From Agrobacterium sp. RAC06 (GTDB lineage Bacteria; Pseudomonadota; Alphaproteobacteria; Rhizobiales; Rhizobiaceae): 64,000 bases of DNA. The number at the start of each line of letters is the position of its first letter. Position 1 is the stretch's first letter. The position numbers were made by a program, and so were the translations under genes. Shown piece after piece: positions 54,844 through 63,158 of this stretch. The notes beneath the pieces were generated by a model. It saw only the letters and a list, made by a program, of their open reading frames with translations. It ran no database searches and had not been told where the DNA came from. The DNA lies in the NCBI RefSeq assembly GCF_001713475.1, contig NZ_CP016499.1:3597501-3661500 (forward strand). Reading direction: 5' to 3'.

Positions 54844-56535
54844 ATGATTACCCGTCGTGAGTTTCTGCAGGCATCCATGGCAACCTCGGCAATTGTGGGG
54901 TTGTCCGGCTTTGGCAATTTTTCGCGGCTCGCTGCGCAGCAGGCGCTGACGCAGGAGCAACTTCTCGAATTCGAGGATTTTGGCAACGTCACGCTCATCC
55001 ACATCACGGATATCCATGCGCAATTGAAGCCGATCTGGTTTCGCGAGCCGGAGGTCAACCTTGGGGTTGGCGACGCCAAGGGTCATGTGCCGCACCTGAC
55101 CGGCTCCGAATTCCTGAAGACCTTCGACATCGCAGCGGGTTCGCGTGATGCCTATGCTCTGACCCATGAGGATTTCGGCGCGCTCGCCAAGGCCTATGGC
55201 CGCATGGGTGGCATGGACCGCGTCGCGACGGTCGTGAAGTCGATCCGGGCTGCCCGACCCCAGTCGCTCCTGCTCGACGGTGGCGATACATGGCATGGTT
55301 CCATGACCAGTCTGCTGACGAAGGGCCAGGACATGGTCAACGTCATGAACGCACTCGGCGTCGAAGCCATGACCAGCCATTGGGAGTGGACCTACGGAAC
55401 CGAGCGGGTGAAGGAAGTTGTCGATGGGCTGCCGTTCCCGTTCCTCGGAGCCAACATCTTCGATGCAGAATGGGACGAGCCGGCTTTCGAACCCTACAAG
55501 ATCTTCGAAAAGGGCGGCGTTCGGATTGCTGTTATCGGCCAGGCCTTCCCCTACATGCCGATCGCGAATCCGAAATGGATGTTCCCCGAATACTCCTTCG
55601 GCATTCGCGAGGAACGCATGCAGGAGCTCGTAGACGAAGTCCGCGGCGAGGGCGCGGATCTGGTGGTGTGCCTCTCGCATAACGGGTTTGACGTCGACCG
55701 CAAGATGGCGGGTCGCGTCAAGGGCATCGATGTGATCCTGACCGGGCATACCCATGACGCCGTGCCGGAACCGGTTCTGATCGGTGAAACGATCCTGATC
55801 GCCTCCGGTTCGAACGGCAAATTCGTCAGCCGGCTCGATCTGGATGTCCGCGACGGCAAGATGATGGGCTTTCGCCACAAGCTCATCCCGATCTTCTCCG
55901 ATGTCATTGCACCAGATGCCGAGATGGCGGGGCTGATCGACCAGGAGCGGGCGCCCTACAAGGCGCAGCTCGAAGAGAAGATCGGCACGACCGAGAGCCT
56001 GCTCTATCGGCGCGGCAACTTCAACGGCACCTGGGACGACCTGATCTGCGATGCCGTGCGCAGTGAACGCGATGCGCAGATCGCCATGTCTCCCGGCGTC
56101 CGATGGGGGCCCTCGCTTCTCGCCGGTGATGCGATCACCCGGGAAGACATCCATAATGTGACCTCAATGACCTATGGCGCCTGCTATCGCACCGAGATGA
56201 CGGGCGAGACCATCAAGACCATTCTCGAGGACGTGGCCGACAACATCTTCAACCCGGATCCCTACTACCAGCAGGGTGGGGACATGGTGCGCGTCGGCGG
56301 GCTTTCCTATGCCATCGACGTCAGCAAACCCATCGGCGAGCGGATCACCGATATCGCACTGGTTGATGGTGGCGCCGCCATTGAAGCGGGCAAATCCTAC
56401 ACCGTGGCGGGCTGGGCAAGCGTCAACGAAGGCACCGAGGGGCCGCAGATCTGGGACGTCATCGAAGCGCATGTCCGCAAGATCGGAACCGTCAAGCTAG
56501 ACCCCAACACATCGGTCCGCGTGACCGGAATCTGA
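54844..56535 (+). CDS. soxB: SoxB, dimanganese sulfate thiol esterase
   Basis: A 563-residue member of the 5'-nucleotidase-like family that hydrolyses sulfate off SoxY-bound thiosulfonate. A Tat leader ITRREFLQ starts the protein. Metal-binding motifs are DIHAQL, GGDTWHGS, SHWEWTYG, SHNG and TGHTHD. The C-terminal half carries the substrate region with GNFNGTWDDL. The ATG at 54844 has GGAGGG about ten bases upstream. Separated from soxA by 119 bases. SoxB is the usual marker gene of thiosulfate oxidation. Confidence 0.96.
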   Translation: MITRREFLQASMATSAIVGLSGFGNFSRLAAQQALTQEQLLEFEDFGNVTLIHITDIHAQLKPIWFREPEVNLGVGDAKGHVPHLTGSEFLKTFDIAAGSRDAYALTHEDFGALAKAYGRMGGMDRVATVVKSIRAARPQSLLLDGGDTWHGSMTSLLTKGQDMVNVMNALGVEAMTSHWEWTYGTERVKEVVDGLPFPFLGANIFDAEWDEPAFEPYKIFEKGGVRIAVIGQAFPYMPIANPKWMFPEYSFGIREERMQELVDEVRGEGADLVVCLSHNGFDVDRKMAGRVKGIDVILTGHTHDAVPEPVLIGETILIASGSNGKFVSRLDLDVRDGKMMGFRHKLIPIFSDVIAPDAEMAGLIDQERAPYKAQLEEKIGTTESLLYRRGNFNGTWDDLICDAVRSERDAQIAMSPGVRWGPSLLAGDAITREDIHNVTSMTYGACYRTEMTGETIKTILEDVADNIFNPDPYYQQGGDMVRVGGLSYAIDVSKPIGERITDIALVDGGAAIEAGKSYTVAGWASVNEGTEGPQIWDVIEAHVRKIGTVKLDPNTSVRVTGI

Positions 56536-56557
56536 CAGGAAACAAGGAGCGTTCGCC

Positions 56558-57829
56558 ATGTCCGACGAACCCGAAAACGTCACGTCCCGCAGGACATTCC
56601 TGAGGCAGGCCGCGATGACAGGAGCCGGCCTTGTCGCAGGCGCCTCGGTCGCGCGTGCCAGTGGCCCGGATCCGAAGATCACCGAGGTGCAGCCCTGGGC
56701 CTCATCCTTCGGGGACCCAGTCGATGCGTCGCCCTATGGGTCTCCGATCCGTTTCGAGTCCCACGTGGTCCGGCGCAATGTGGAGTGGCTGACCGAGAGC
56801 CCCGTATCCTCCATCAACTTCACGCCGATCCATGCCCTGGAAGGCACGATCACGCCGCAAGGCTGCGCTTTCGAACGCCATCATTCCGGGGCGATTGAAC
56901 TGAGCAAGCAGGACTACCGGCTCATGATCAACGGCCTTGTCGAAACGCCGCTTGTCTTCACCTTCGAGGATCTTCTTCGCTTTCCGAGATCGGTGACAAC
57001 CGCCTTCCTCGAATGTGCGGCCAATGGTGGCATGGAATGGGGGGGCGCGCAGCTCGAAGGCTGCCAGTTCACCCAGGGCATGATTCACAACATGGAATAT
57101 ACCGGCGTGCCCTTACGCCTCCTTCTCGAGGAGGCCGGCGTCAAGCCCGAAGGCAAGTGGGTCTATGTCGAAGGAGCCGATGCGAGCTCCAATGGTCGGT
57201 CCATCCCGCTCGACAAGGCGCTCGACGACGTCCTCGTGGCGTTCTTTGCCAATGGCGAGGCCCTGCGCAAGGAACACGGTTATCCGGTCCGTCTCGTCGT
57301 GCCGGGTTGGGAAGGCAATATGTGGGTGAAATGGGTCCGGCGCATCGGCATCTATGACCAAGCTGTCGAGAGCCGTGAAGAAACCTCCAAGTACACCGAT
57401 CTTATGCCGGATGGTCGGGCGCGGAAGTGGACCTGGGTGATGGATGCAAAATCCGTGATCACATCTCCCAGCCCGCAGGTCCCGATCCGTCACGGCAAGG
57501 GGCCGCTGGTCATTTCGGGGCTTGCATGGTCCGGCAATGGCAAGATCACCCGCGTCGATGTCTCCACGGATGGTGGCGTGAACTGGCAGGAGGCCCGGAT
57601 CTCCGGAGACGCCAAATCGAAGGCGCTGACCCGCTTCCATCTCGACATCAACTGGGATGGCAGCGAACTGCTCCTGCAGTCGAGGGCCATCGACGAGACC
57701 GGCTATGTCCAGCCGACAAAGGATGCGCTGCGTGAAATCCGCGGACTTAACAATGTCTACCACAACAACGGAATTCAAACCTGGTGGGTCAAGGCCGACG
57801 GGGAGGTCGAAAATGTCGAAGTTGCGTAA
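56558..57829 (+). CDS. soxC: SoxC, molybdenum sulfane dehydrogenase subunit
   Basis: A 423-residue sulfite-oxidase-type protein with a Tat leader (SRRTFLRQAAMTG). The molybdenum-ligating cysteine lies in FLECAANGG near residue 152. The C-terminal dimerisation domain begins near 300. With SoxD it oxidises the sulfane sulfur bound on SoxYZ, drawing six electrons. Its presence implies complete oxidation to sulfate without sulfur globules. The gene overlaps soxD by 17 bases. Confidence 0.96.
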   Translation: MSDEPENVTSRRTFLRQAAMTGAGLVAGASVARASGPDPKITEVQPWASSFGDPVDASPYGSPIRFESHVVRRNVEWLTESPVSSINFTPIHALEGTITPQGCAFERHHSGAIELSKQDYRLMINGLVETPLVFTFEDLLRFPRSVTTAFLECAANGGMEWGGAQLEGCQFTQGMIHNMEYTGVPLRLLLEEAGVKPEGKWVYVEGADASSNGRSIPLDKALDDVLVAFFANGEALRKEHGYPVRLVVPGWEGNMWVKWVRRIGIYDQAVESREETSKYTDLMPDGRARKWTWVMDAKSVITSPSPQVPIRHGKGPLVISGLAWSGNGKITRVDVSTDGGVNWQEARISGDAKSKALTRFHLDINWDGSELLLQSRAIDETGYVQPTKDALREIRGLNNVYHNNGIQTWWVKADGEVENVEVA

Positions 57830-58964
57830 TCGTCTCCTTCTGTCGCTCGGGCTGGTCCTGCTTTCCACGCCAGCGATGTCGGAAAAGCTGGGGCTCGGAC
57901 GTCCGGCTCTTCCAGAAGAATTGGCCGCCTGGGATGTCGCAGTGCTCCCCGACGGCAAGGGGTTGAAGCCTGGTTCGGGTGACGTGCTCACCGGTGAAGA
58001 AGTCTTCGGCGAGAAATGTGCAGTCTGCCATGGAGAATTCGCGGAAGGCATCGACAGTTGGCCTGTACTCGCCGGAGGCGATGGCACGCTGACCGATCGG
58101 CGGCCCGTCAAGACGATCGGCAGCTACTGGCCGCATTTGTCGACCGTCTGGGACTATGTGCATCGCTCGATGCCGTTTGGCGAGGCGCAGACGGTGACGG
58201 TCGACGAGACCTATGCGATCACCGCCTTCCTGCTCTATTCCAACGGGCTGGTCGACGAAGACTTCACACTGTCCGACAAGAATTTCACCGAGGTGACCTT
58301 GCCGAATGCAGACGGCTTCTATCCCGACGATCGCGCGGAGAGTGAGTATCCGCGGTTCAAGAGAGAACCCTGCATGAAGGATTGCGGTGCGCCGGTCAAA
58401 GTGACCAAGCGCGCCATCGAGTTGAATGTGACGCCAGAAGATCCCGACGGCAGGCCCGCCGGTACCTTGCCTCCCCTCGACACCTCGGCTGCGTCAGCGC
58501 CCGCGCCGCCGGCGGCTCCCGCACCGGCCGAGGTGGCCGAGGCGGCGAGCGACCCGGCCCCCGTACCTGCGGCAACCGTGCCAGCAGCCGATGTTCCTGC
58601 TGTCGCTCCGGCTGCCGCGCCAATTGAAACTGCGGCCCTGGATCCGGCCCTTGTCGGGCAAGGCGAAGCCGCTTTCAAGAAGTGCTCGGCCTGCCACAAG
58701 GTCGGCGAGGGTGCAAAGAATGGAACCGGGCCCGTGCTCAACGGCATCTTCGGAGCCGCCGCCGGTCATGCCGACAAGTTCAAGTATTCCAAGGCGCTTA
58801 CGGACAAGGCGGCAGAAGGGCTGGTCTGGAACGAGGCCGAACTGGACGCCTTCCTCGAAAACCCGAAGGGCTTCATGAAGGGCACGAAGATGGCTTTTGC
58901 CGGGCTCAAGAAGCCGGATGAGCGTGCGGCGATCATCGCCTATCTGCGCAGCCTGGGGAACTGA
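57813..58964 (+). CDS. soxD: SoxD, diheme cytochrome subunit of sulfane dehydrogenase
   Basis: A 383-residue exported cytochrome. The N-terminal module carries EKCAVCHGEF near residue 70; the C-terminal cytochrome c2-like module carries KKCSACHKVGEG near 290. A linker of about 50 residues, rich in alanine and proline, lies between (residues about 225-275). ATG 57813 has GGAGG upstream and lies within the end of soxC. It takes electrons from SoxC and passes them to small cytochromes. Confidence 0.95.
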   Translation: MSKLRNRLLLSLGLVLLSTPAMSEKLGLGRPALPEELAAWDVAVLPDGKGLKPGSGDVLTGEEVFGEKCAVCHGEFAEGIDSWPVLAGGDGTLTDRRPVKTIGSYWPHLSTVWDYVHRSMPFGEAQTVTVDETYAITAFLLYSNGLVDEDFTLSDKNFTEVTLPNADGFYPDDRAESEYPRFKREPCMKDCGAPVKVTKRAIELNVTPEDPDGRPAGTLPPLDTSAASAPAPPAAPAPAEVAEAASDPAPVPAATVPAADVPAVAPAAAPIETAALDPALVGQGEAAFKKCSACHKVGEGAKNGTGPVLNGIFGAAAGHADKFKYSKALTDKAAEGLVWNEAELDAFLENPKGFMKGTKMAFAGLKKPDERAAIIAYLRSLGN

Positions 58965-58968
58965 CACA

Positions 58969-59679
58969 ATGGCAAGCCGTGGCTCGATCAGGCTTGCTCT
59001 CGTTATCGGCCTTCTGGCTTGGGAACCCGCTATCGCCCAGGAGTTGGGCAATTCGGCCGACGGCGCTCGCCTTTTCAAACGCGAGTGCTCGTCCTGCCAT
59101 CACGTCGGTGCAGGCGCTCGAAATCGGGTAGGACCACAGCTCAATGGGGTTTTCGGCCGCAGAGCCGGGAGCATCGAGGGCTTCAAGTACTCGAAGTCGA
59201 TCACCCGCATGGGGCAGGACGGCCTGGAGTGGCACCTTGAAACACTCGACGCCTATCTCACCAATCCGAAGAGTCTGGTTTCGGGCACTCGGATGAATTA
59301 CCGCGGGATCGCGGAGACCGAAGACCGCTCGGCGATCATGGCCTATCTTCGTGAATGGTCGGACAACCCGCGCGATATTCCCGAAGCCGATCCGACGGCA
59401 AGCAAGCCGGAAGTCGATCTGGATCCCGCGATCCTCGGGATCAAGGGTGACCGCGAATATGGGGAGTACCTGTCCTCCGAGTGCACAACCTGCCACCAGA
59501 GCGACGGCTCCGACAAGGGCATTCCATCGATCACCAACTGGCCCGCTGCCGATTTCGTCGTCGCCATGCACGCCTACAAGCGCAAGCTCAGGCCGCATCC
59601 GGTGATGCAGATGATGGCAGGTCGTCTGTCGGAAGAAGAGATCGCCGCCCTCGCCGCCTATTTCGAAGAGGTTCAATAA
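58969..59679 (+). CDS. soxE: SoxE, diheme c-type cytochrome
   Basis: A 236-residue exported protein with two c-type heme sites, RECSSCHHVGAG near residue 40 and SECTTCHQS near 172. The first half resembles class I cytochrome c2 (KSITRMGQDGLEW). It matches SoxE, which in Paracoccus partners the flavoprotein SoxF. It starts four bases after soxD ends. Signal peptide ends near EPAIAQ. Confidence 0.9.
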   Translation: MASRGSIRLALVIGLLAWEPAIAQELGNSADGARLFKRECSSCHHVGAGARNRVGPQLNGVFGRRAGSIEGFKYSKSITRMGQDGLEWHLETLDAYLTNPKSLVSGTRMNYRGIAETEDRSAIMAYLREWSDNPRDIPEADPTASKPEVDLDPAILGIKGDREYGEYLSSECTTCHQSDGSDKGIPSITNWPAADFVVAMHAYKRKLRPHPVMQMMAGRLSEEEIAALAAYFEEVQ

Positions 59680-59728
59680 CCACGGGTGGAATCAACCGCT
59701 CAGGGAACGACAAAAGGGGAGAACGCTC

Positions 59729-60991
59729 ATGAAACTGACAAGACGTACACTCATCGGATCGGGCCTGACGGCTGCAGCACTTCTCGCGGCACCCTCGGTT
59801 TTCGGTCAGGCAAAGCCGAAGATCGTGATCATCGGCGGTGGAGCGGGTGGCGCAACAGCCGCTCGCTATCTCGCCAAGGACGGTGCAGGCGCGCTGGATG
59901 TGACGCTGGTGGAAGCCAATCCTGTTTATACGACCTGCTTCTTCTCCAATCTCTATCTCGGCGGTTTCCGCGAATTCGAAAGCCTCCAGCACGGATATGA
60001 CAAGATCGCAGCCGGCGGCGTCACCGTAATCAACGATCTCGCCACCGGCGTTGACCGCAACGCCCGGACTGTGACGCTGGCGGGTGGCCAGACGCTTGCC
60101 TATGATCGGCTGATCCTGTCTCCCGGTATCGACTTCAAGGATGGGTCCGTGCCGGGCTGGTCGGTCGAGGCGGCGGAAAAGATGCCGCATGCCTATAAGG
60201 CTGGGCCGCAGACGCAACTGCTGAAGTCGATGGTGGAGGCGATGCCGGCGGGTGGCGTCTTTGCGATGATTGCGCCGCCCAATCCTTACCGTTGTCCTCC
60301 CGGTCCTTACGAGCGGATCAGCATGATCGCTCATCTGCTGAAACAGAAAAACCCGACCGCCAAGATCATGGTGCTCGACCCGAAGGACAAATACTCGAAA
60401 CAGGCCCTCTTCGAAGAAGGCTGGGCGAAGCATTATGACGGCATGATCGATTGGATCGGTCCGGATTTCGGGGGCGGTGCCGTGGAAGTTCGTCCGGACA
60501 GCATGGAAATCGTGGTCGACGGAACGGTGGAAAAGATCGATGCCTGCAACGTGATCCCCGGCCAGATTGCTGGCAAGATCGCACAGATTGCAGCCGTCAC
60601 CGACGACAAGGGCTGGGCTCCCGTGCATCCGGAAAACATGAAGTCCAAGATGGACGACAATGTCTATGTGCTCGGCGATTCCAGCGCCCAGGGGGACATG
60701 CCGAAATCGGGTTTCTCGGCGAACAGTCAGGCGAAGGTTGCGGCCATGTCCATCCGCGGCGAGCTCCTGGGATCGAAGGTATTCCCTGCGAAATACTCGA
60801 ATACCTGCTGGTCACTGATTGCGCCCGATGACGGCGTCAAGGTCGGTGCTTCCTATCAGCCTACGCCCGAGAAGATTGCGTCAGTGGAAAGCTTCATCAG
60901 CCAGACGGGCGAGGACGCGGCTTTGCGCAAAGCGACCTACGAGGAAAGCCTCGGCTGGTACGAGGGTATCACCACGGACATGTTCGGCTGA
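59729..60991 (+). CDS. soxF: SoxF, flavocytochrome c sulfide dehydrogenase flavoprotein
   Basis: A 420-residue FAD protein with a Tat leader (TRRTLIGSGLTAAAL). FAD-binding IIGGGAGGATAARYL is near residue 35, and the redox-active cysteines lie in VYTTCFFSN (about 70) and SNTCWSLI (about 354). SoxEF has sulfide dehydrogenase activity and, in Paracoccus, speeds up thiosulfate oxidation by helping reactivate SoxYZ. GGGGAG precedes the start. No heme site is present in this subunit. Confidence 0.94.
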   Translation: MKLTRRTLIGSGLTAAALLAAPSVFGQAKPKIVIIGGGAGGATAARYLAKDGAGALDVTLVEANPVYTTCFFSNLYLGGFREFESLQHGYDKIAAGGVTVINDLATGVDRNARTVTLAGGQTLAYDRLILSPGIDFKDGSVPGWSVEAAEKMPHAYKAGPQTQLLKSMVEAMPAGGVFAMIAPPNPYRCPPGPYERISMIAHLLKQKNPTAKIMVLDPKDKYSKQALFEEGWAKHYDGMIDWIGPDFGGGAVEVRPDSMEIVVDGTVEKIDACNVIPGQIAGKIAQIAAVTDDKGWAPVHPENMKSKMDDNVYVLGDSSAQGDMPKSGFSANSQAKVAAMSIRGELLGSKVFPAKYSNTCWSLIAPDDGVKVGASYQPTPEKIASVESFISQTGEDAALRKATYEESLGWYEGITTDMFG

Positions 60992-61044
60992 TCGAAAACA
61001 AGGGAGGTGGCCCTCAGGGCTGCCTCCAGGACTTGGAGGGAATG

Positions 61045-61962
61045 ATGTTGCTGCGGCGTAGATTTCTGGCAGGCATGGGTGCTTTCGGCGCGGCCGCGCT
61101 CCTGGGGCCGCAACGTGTATGGGCGTCCGCGCAGATAGCATTCGGTGACGTCCGGATCGACACGCTCTCGGACGGAAACCTTATGCTGCCGGCTGACTTC
61201 ATCCTTGGCGGCATGCCGGAGGCCGAGCTCAAGGTGGTCGTCGAGGCTTTCGGCTTGTCGAGGGATCAACTGACCCCGCCATGCAACGTCACCCTGTTGC
61301 GCGATGGAACCCATACCGTTCTGTTCGATGTGGGGGCCGGCCCCGATTTTCAACCCTCAGCCGGCAAACTGGCCGAAGCCTTGAACCTGCTCAATGTGCC
61401 CGCCGAAGATGTCACCCATGTGGTGTTCACCCATGCTCATCCGGATCATCTGTGGGGCGTGCTTGATGATTTCGATGAACCGGTCTTTGCCAATGCCGCA
61501 CACCTGATCGGACGCGCCGAGTTCGACTACTGGACAGATCCCGACACCGTTACCTCCATCGATCCGGCCCGCACGACGTTTGCCGTCGGCGCCGCCCGTC
61601 GCCTCTCCGCCATGGCCGATAGTCTCACCTTGCTGGAGGATGGCGGTGACGTCCTACCCGGTGTCGTTGCTCATCTCACGCCCGGCCACACGCCGGGCCA
61701 CATGTCGTTTCGCGTAGGCGAGGGGCAGGACGCCGTCATGGTGGTCGGGGATGCCATCGGCAATCACCATGTAGCCTTCGTCCATCCCGAATGGAAGTCG
61801 GGCTCGGATCAGGATGCCGAGATGGCCGCGCGAACACGAGTGACGCTGCTTGACGACATGGCCAGGGACAAGACAGCGATCATCGGTTTTCATCTGCCGG
61901 ATGGTGGTATCGGTCATGTCGAGAGAGAGGCCACAGGTTACCGGTTCGTCACTGGAGTCTGA
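61045..61962 (+). CDS. soxH: SoxH-like MBL-fold protein
   Basis: A 305-residue exported protein of the metallo-beta-lactamase fold. Its leader has RRRFLAG with a hydrophobic run. Metal-binding motifs are FTHAHPDHLWG near residue 135, TPGHTPGHMS near 215, and VVGDAI. SoxG and SoxH are both MBL proteins; only one is present here, and the assignment to SoxH rests on its position and TGV-type C terminus. The role is not essential for thiosulfate growth in Paracoccus. Its 3' end overlaps the convergent permease gene by 25 bases. Confidence 0.75.
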   Translation: MLLRRRFLAGMGAFGAAALLGPQRVWASAQIAFGDVRIDTLSDGNLMLPADFILGGMPEAELKVVVEAFGLSRDQLTPPCNVTLLRDGTHTVLFDVGAGPDFQPSAGKLAEALNLLNVPAEDVTHVVFTHAHPDHLWGVLDDFDEPVFANAAHLIGRAEFDYWTDPDTVTSIDPARTTFAVGAARRLSAMADSLTLLEDGGDVLPGVVAHLTPGHTPGHMSFRVGEGQDAVMVVGDAIGNHHVAFVHPEWKSGSDQDAEMAARTRVTLLDDMARDKTAIIGFHLPDGGIGHVEREATGYRFVTGV

Positions 61963-63035
61963 GCCAGGCCGTGAACGACATCGGCACTGGCATTCGACTG
62001 ATCAATCAGGAAATCCGTCAACACGGCTCCCACCCACATGCAGAAGAGGGCGAGCCAGGCAGTTGCTGCAAACACCGAGCCGCCCGTCACACCTGCTCCG
62101 ATCGCACAGCCGCCGGCCAGCATCGCGCCGAAGCCCATGAGCACCGCGCCCAGCATCGAGCGGCGCATCTGTGTCTCGTGGGTGAAACCTTCGAATTTTA
62201 GCTGCCTGGAAAGGAGAGCGGACAGGAATGCCCCGAACACGACCCCAGGGATCAGGCCGATCTCAAAATCGAGTGCATGGTCTTCCGTCAGGAGGAACAT
62301 CAGGGTGCTTGCCGAAGGGCCGGAGAAGGTAAGGGAATTGACTGTCACGGGCTCGAAAGCGGATTGTGCCAGAGAGAATGTGAAGATCCAACCAACCGCA
62401 ACCGCGAAGCCCACGCCAGCGGCAAAGAACAATTTCGTCCATCCAATTTGGCGCCGAATGGCGAGAAACACGGCGAATGCGGCCGTCACCAGTCCGAGTA
62501 TCAGCCCGCTTCCTGCCGGCGCGCCGATCATGGCAAGTAGATCGACATTCTGGCCGGCCGGTGTCGTCCAGAATGCAGCAAGATAGCTGCGCGCTGGAGC
62601 AAGCCAACCGTGCAGAGCCATCTGGGCAACGACAGCAAAGATCAGCCCCGAGATGAGTGAGCGCAAATTTCCAGTGGAGGCGAGGACCAGCAATCGGCCA
62701 GAACATCCCCTGGCGAGCACCATCCCGATGCCGAACATCAGCCCGCCGATGACGGCACCCGACCAACTGCCGGTGATCGACATCACCCGTGACGCGGACG
62801 GATCGAACAGGCCGGCCAAAATGGCAGCCTGCACCCAGACGACAGCGGTGGAAAAGGTCAGAAGCCAGACAGCCATTCTGGGCCCGACCTCGCGTCTGGC
62901 GACTTCAACCGTTGCTGCGCGTAGGCAGAAAGAGGATCTCTGCGCAGAAAAGCCGAAGATCGCTCCGGTGAGCGCGCCCAACAGCGCACCCAGCGCCGCC
63001 TCATCGAGGAGATCGAGCAGAGGAGCGAAATCCAT
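61938..63035 (-). CDS. Second YeeE/YedE family sulfur permease (SoxT-like)
   Basis: A 365-residue inner-membrane protein, distinct from the SoxT at 49106. Cysteine motifs are QRSSFCLRAA near residue 37, LARGCSGR near 107 and AGGCAIGAGVTGG near 315. The family passes sulfur or thiosulfate across the membrane. It closes the sox locus from the right, so the locus is bracketed by two such permeases. The upstream region holds an AT-rich box similar to the sox operators. Confidence 0.88.
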   Translation of the reverse strand: MDFAPLLDLLDEAALGALLGALTGAIFGFSAQRSSFCLRAATVEVARREVGPRMAVWLLTFSTAVVWVQAAILAGLFDPSASRVMSITGSWSGAVIGGLMFGIGMVLARGCSGRLLVLASTGNLRSLISGLIFAVVAQMALHGWLAPARSYLAAFWTTPAGQNVDLLAMIGAPAGSGLILGLVTAAFAVFLAIRRQIGWTKLFFAAGVGFAVAVGWIFTFSLAQSAFEPVTVNSLTFSGPSASTLMFLLTEDHALDFEIGLIPGVVFGAFLSALLSRQLKFEGFTHETQMRRSMLGAVLMGFGAMLAGGCAIGAGVTGGSVFAATAWLALFCMWVGAVLTDFLIDQSNASADVVHGLAQTPVTNR

Positions 63036-63062
63036 TTTGAGTCCTGCCGGTGGTTGGGCAAC

Positions 63063-63098
63063 AATATGAATATAAGAATAGTTCGAATTATATATGTC
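63063..63098 (-). promoter_or_regulatory. AT-rich box upstream of the second permease
   Basis: Read on the minus strand, gacatatataattcgaac and a following ttcttatattc form an imperfect dyad about 30-65 bases before the start. The acatatata core matches the boxes before blh and soxS/soxV. This is a probable shared regulatory site. Confidence 0.5.
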
Positions 63099-63158
63099 GT
63101 CAATTCATCGTCGGTTCAAATGCTGCTTGTCCTTCCCAAGCACCGTTGGCACACCGCA

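Noticed and set aside
54667..56154. A 495-codon minus-strand frame opposite soxB
   Set aside because: Long antisense frames are common in GC-rich DNA; soxB on the other strand carries all its metal motifs.
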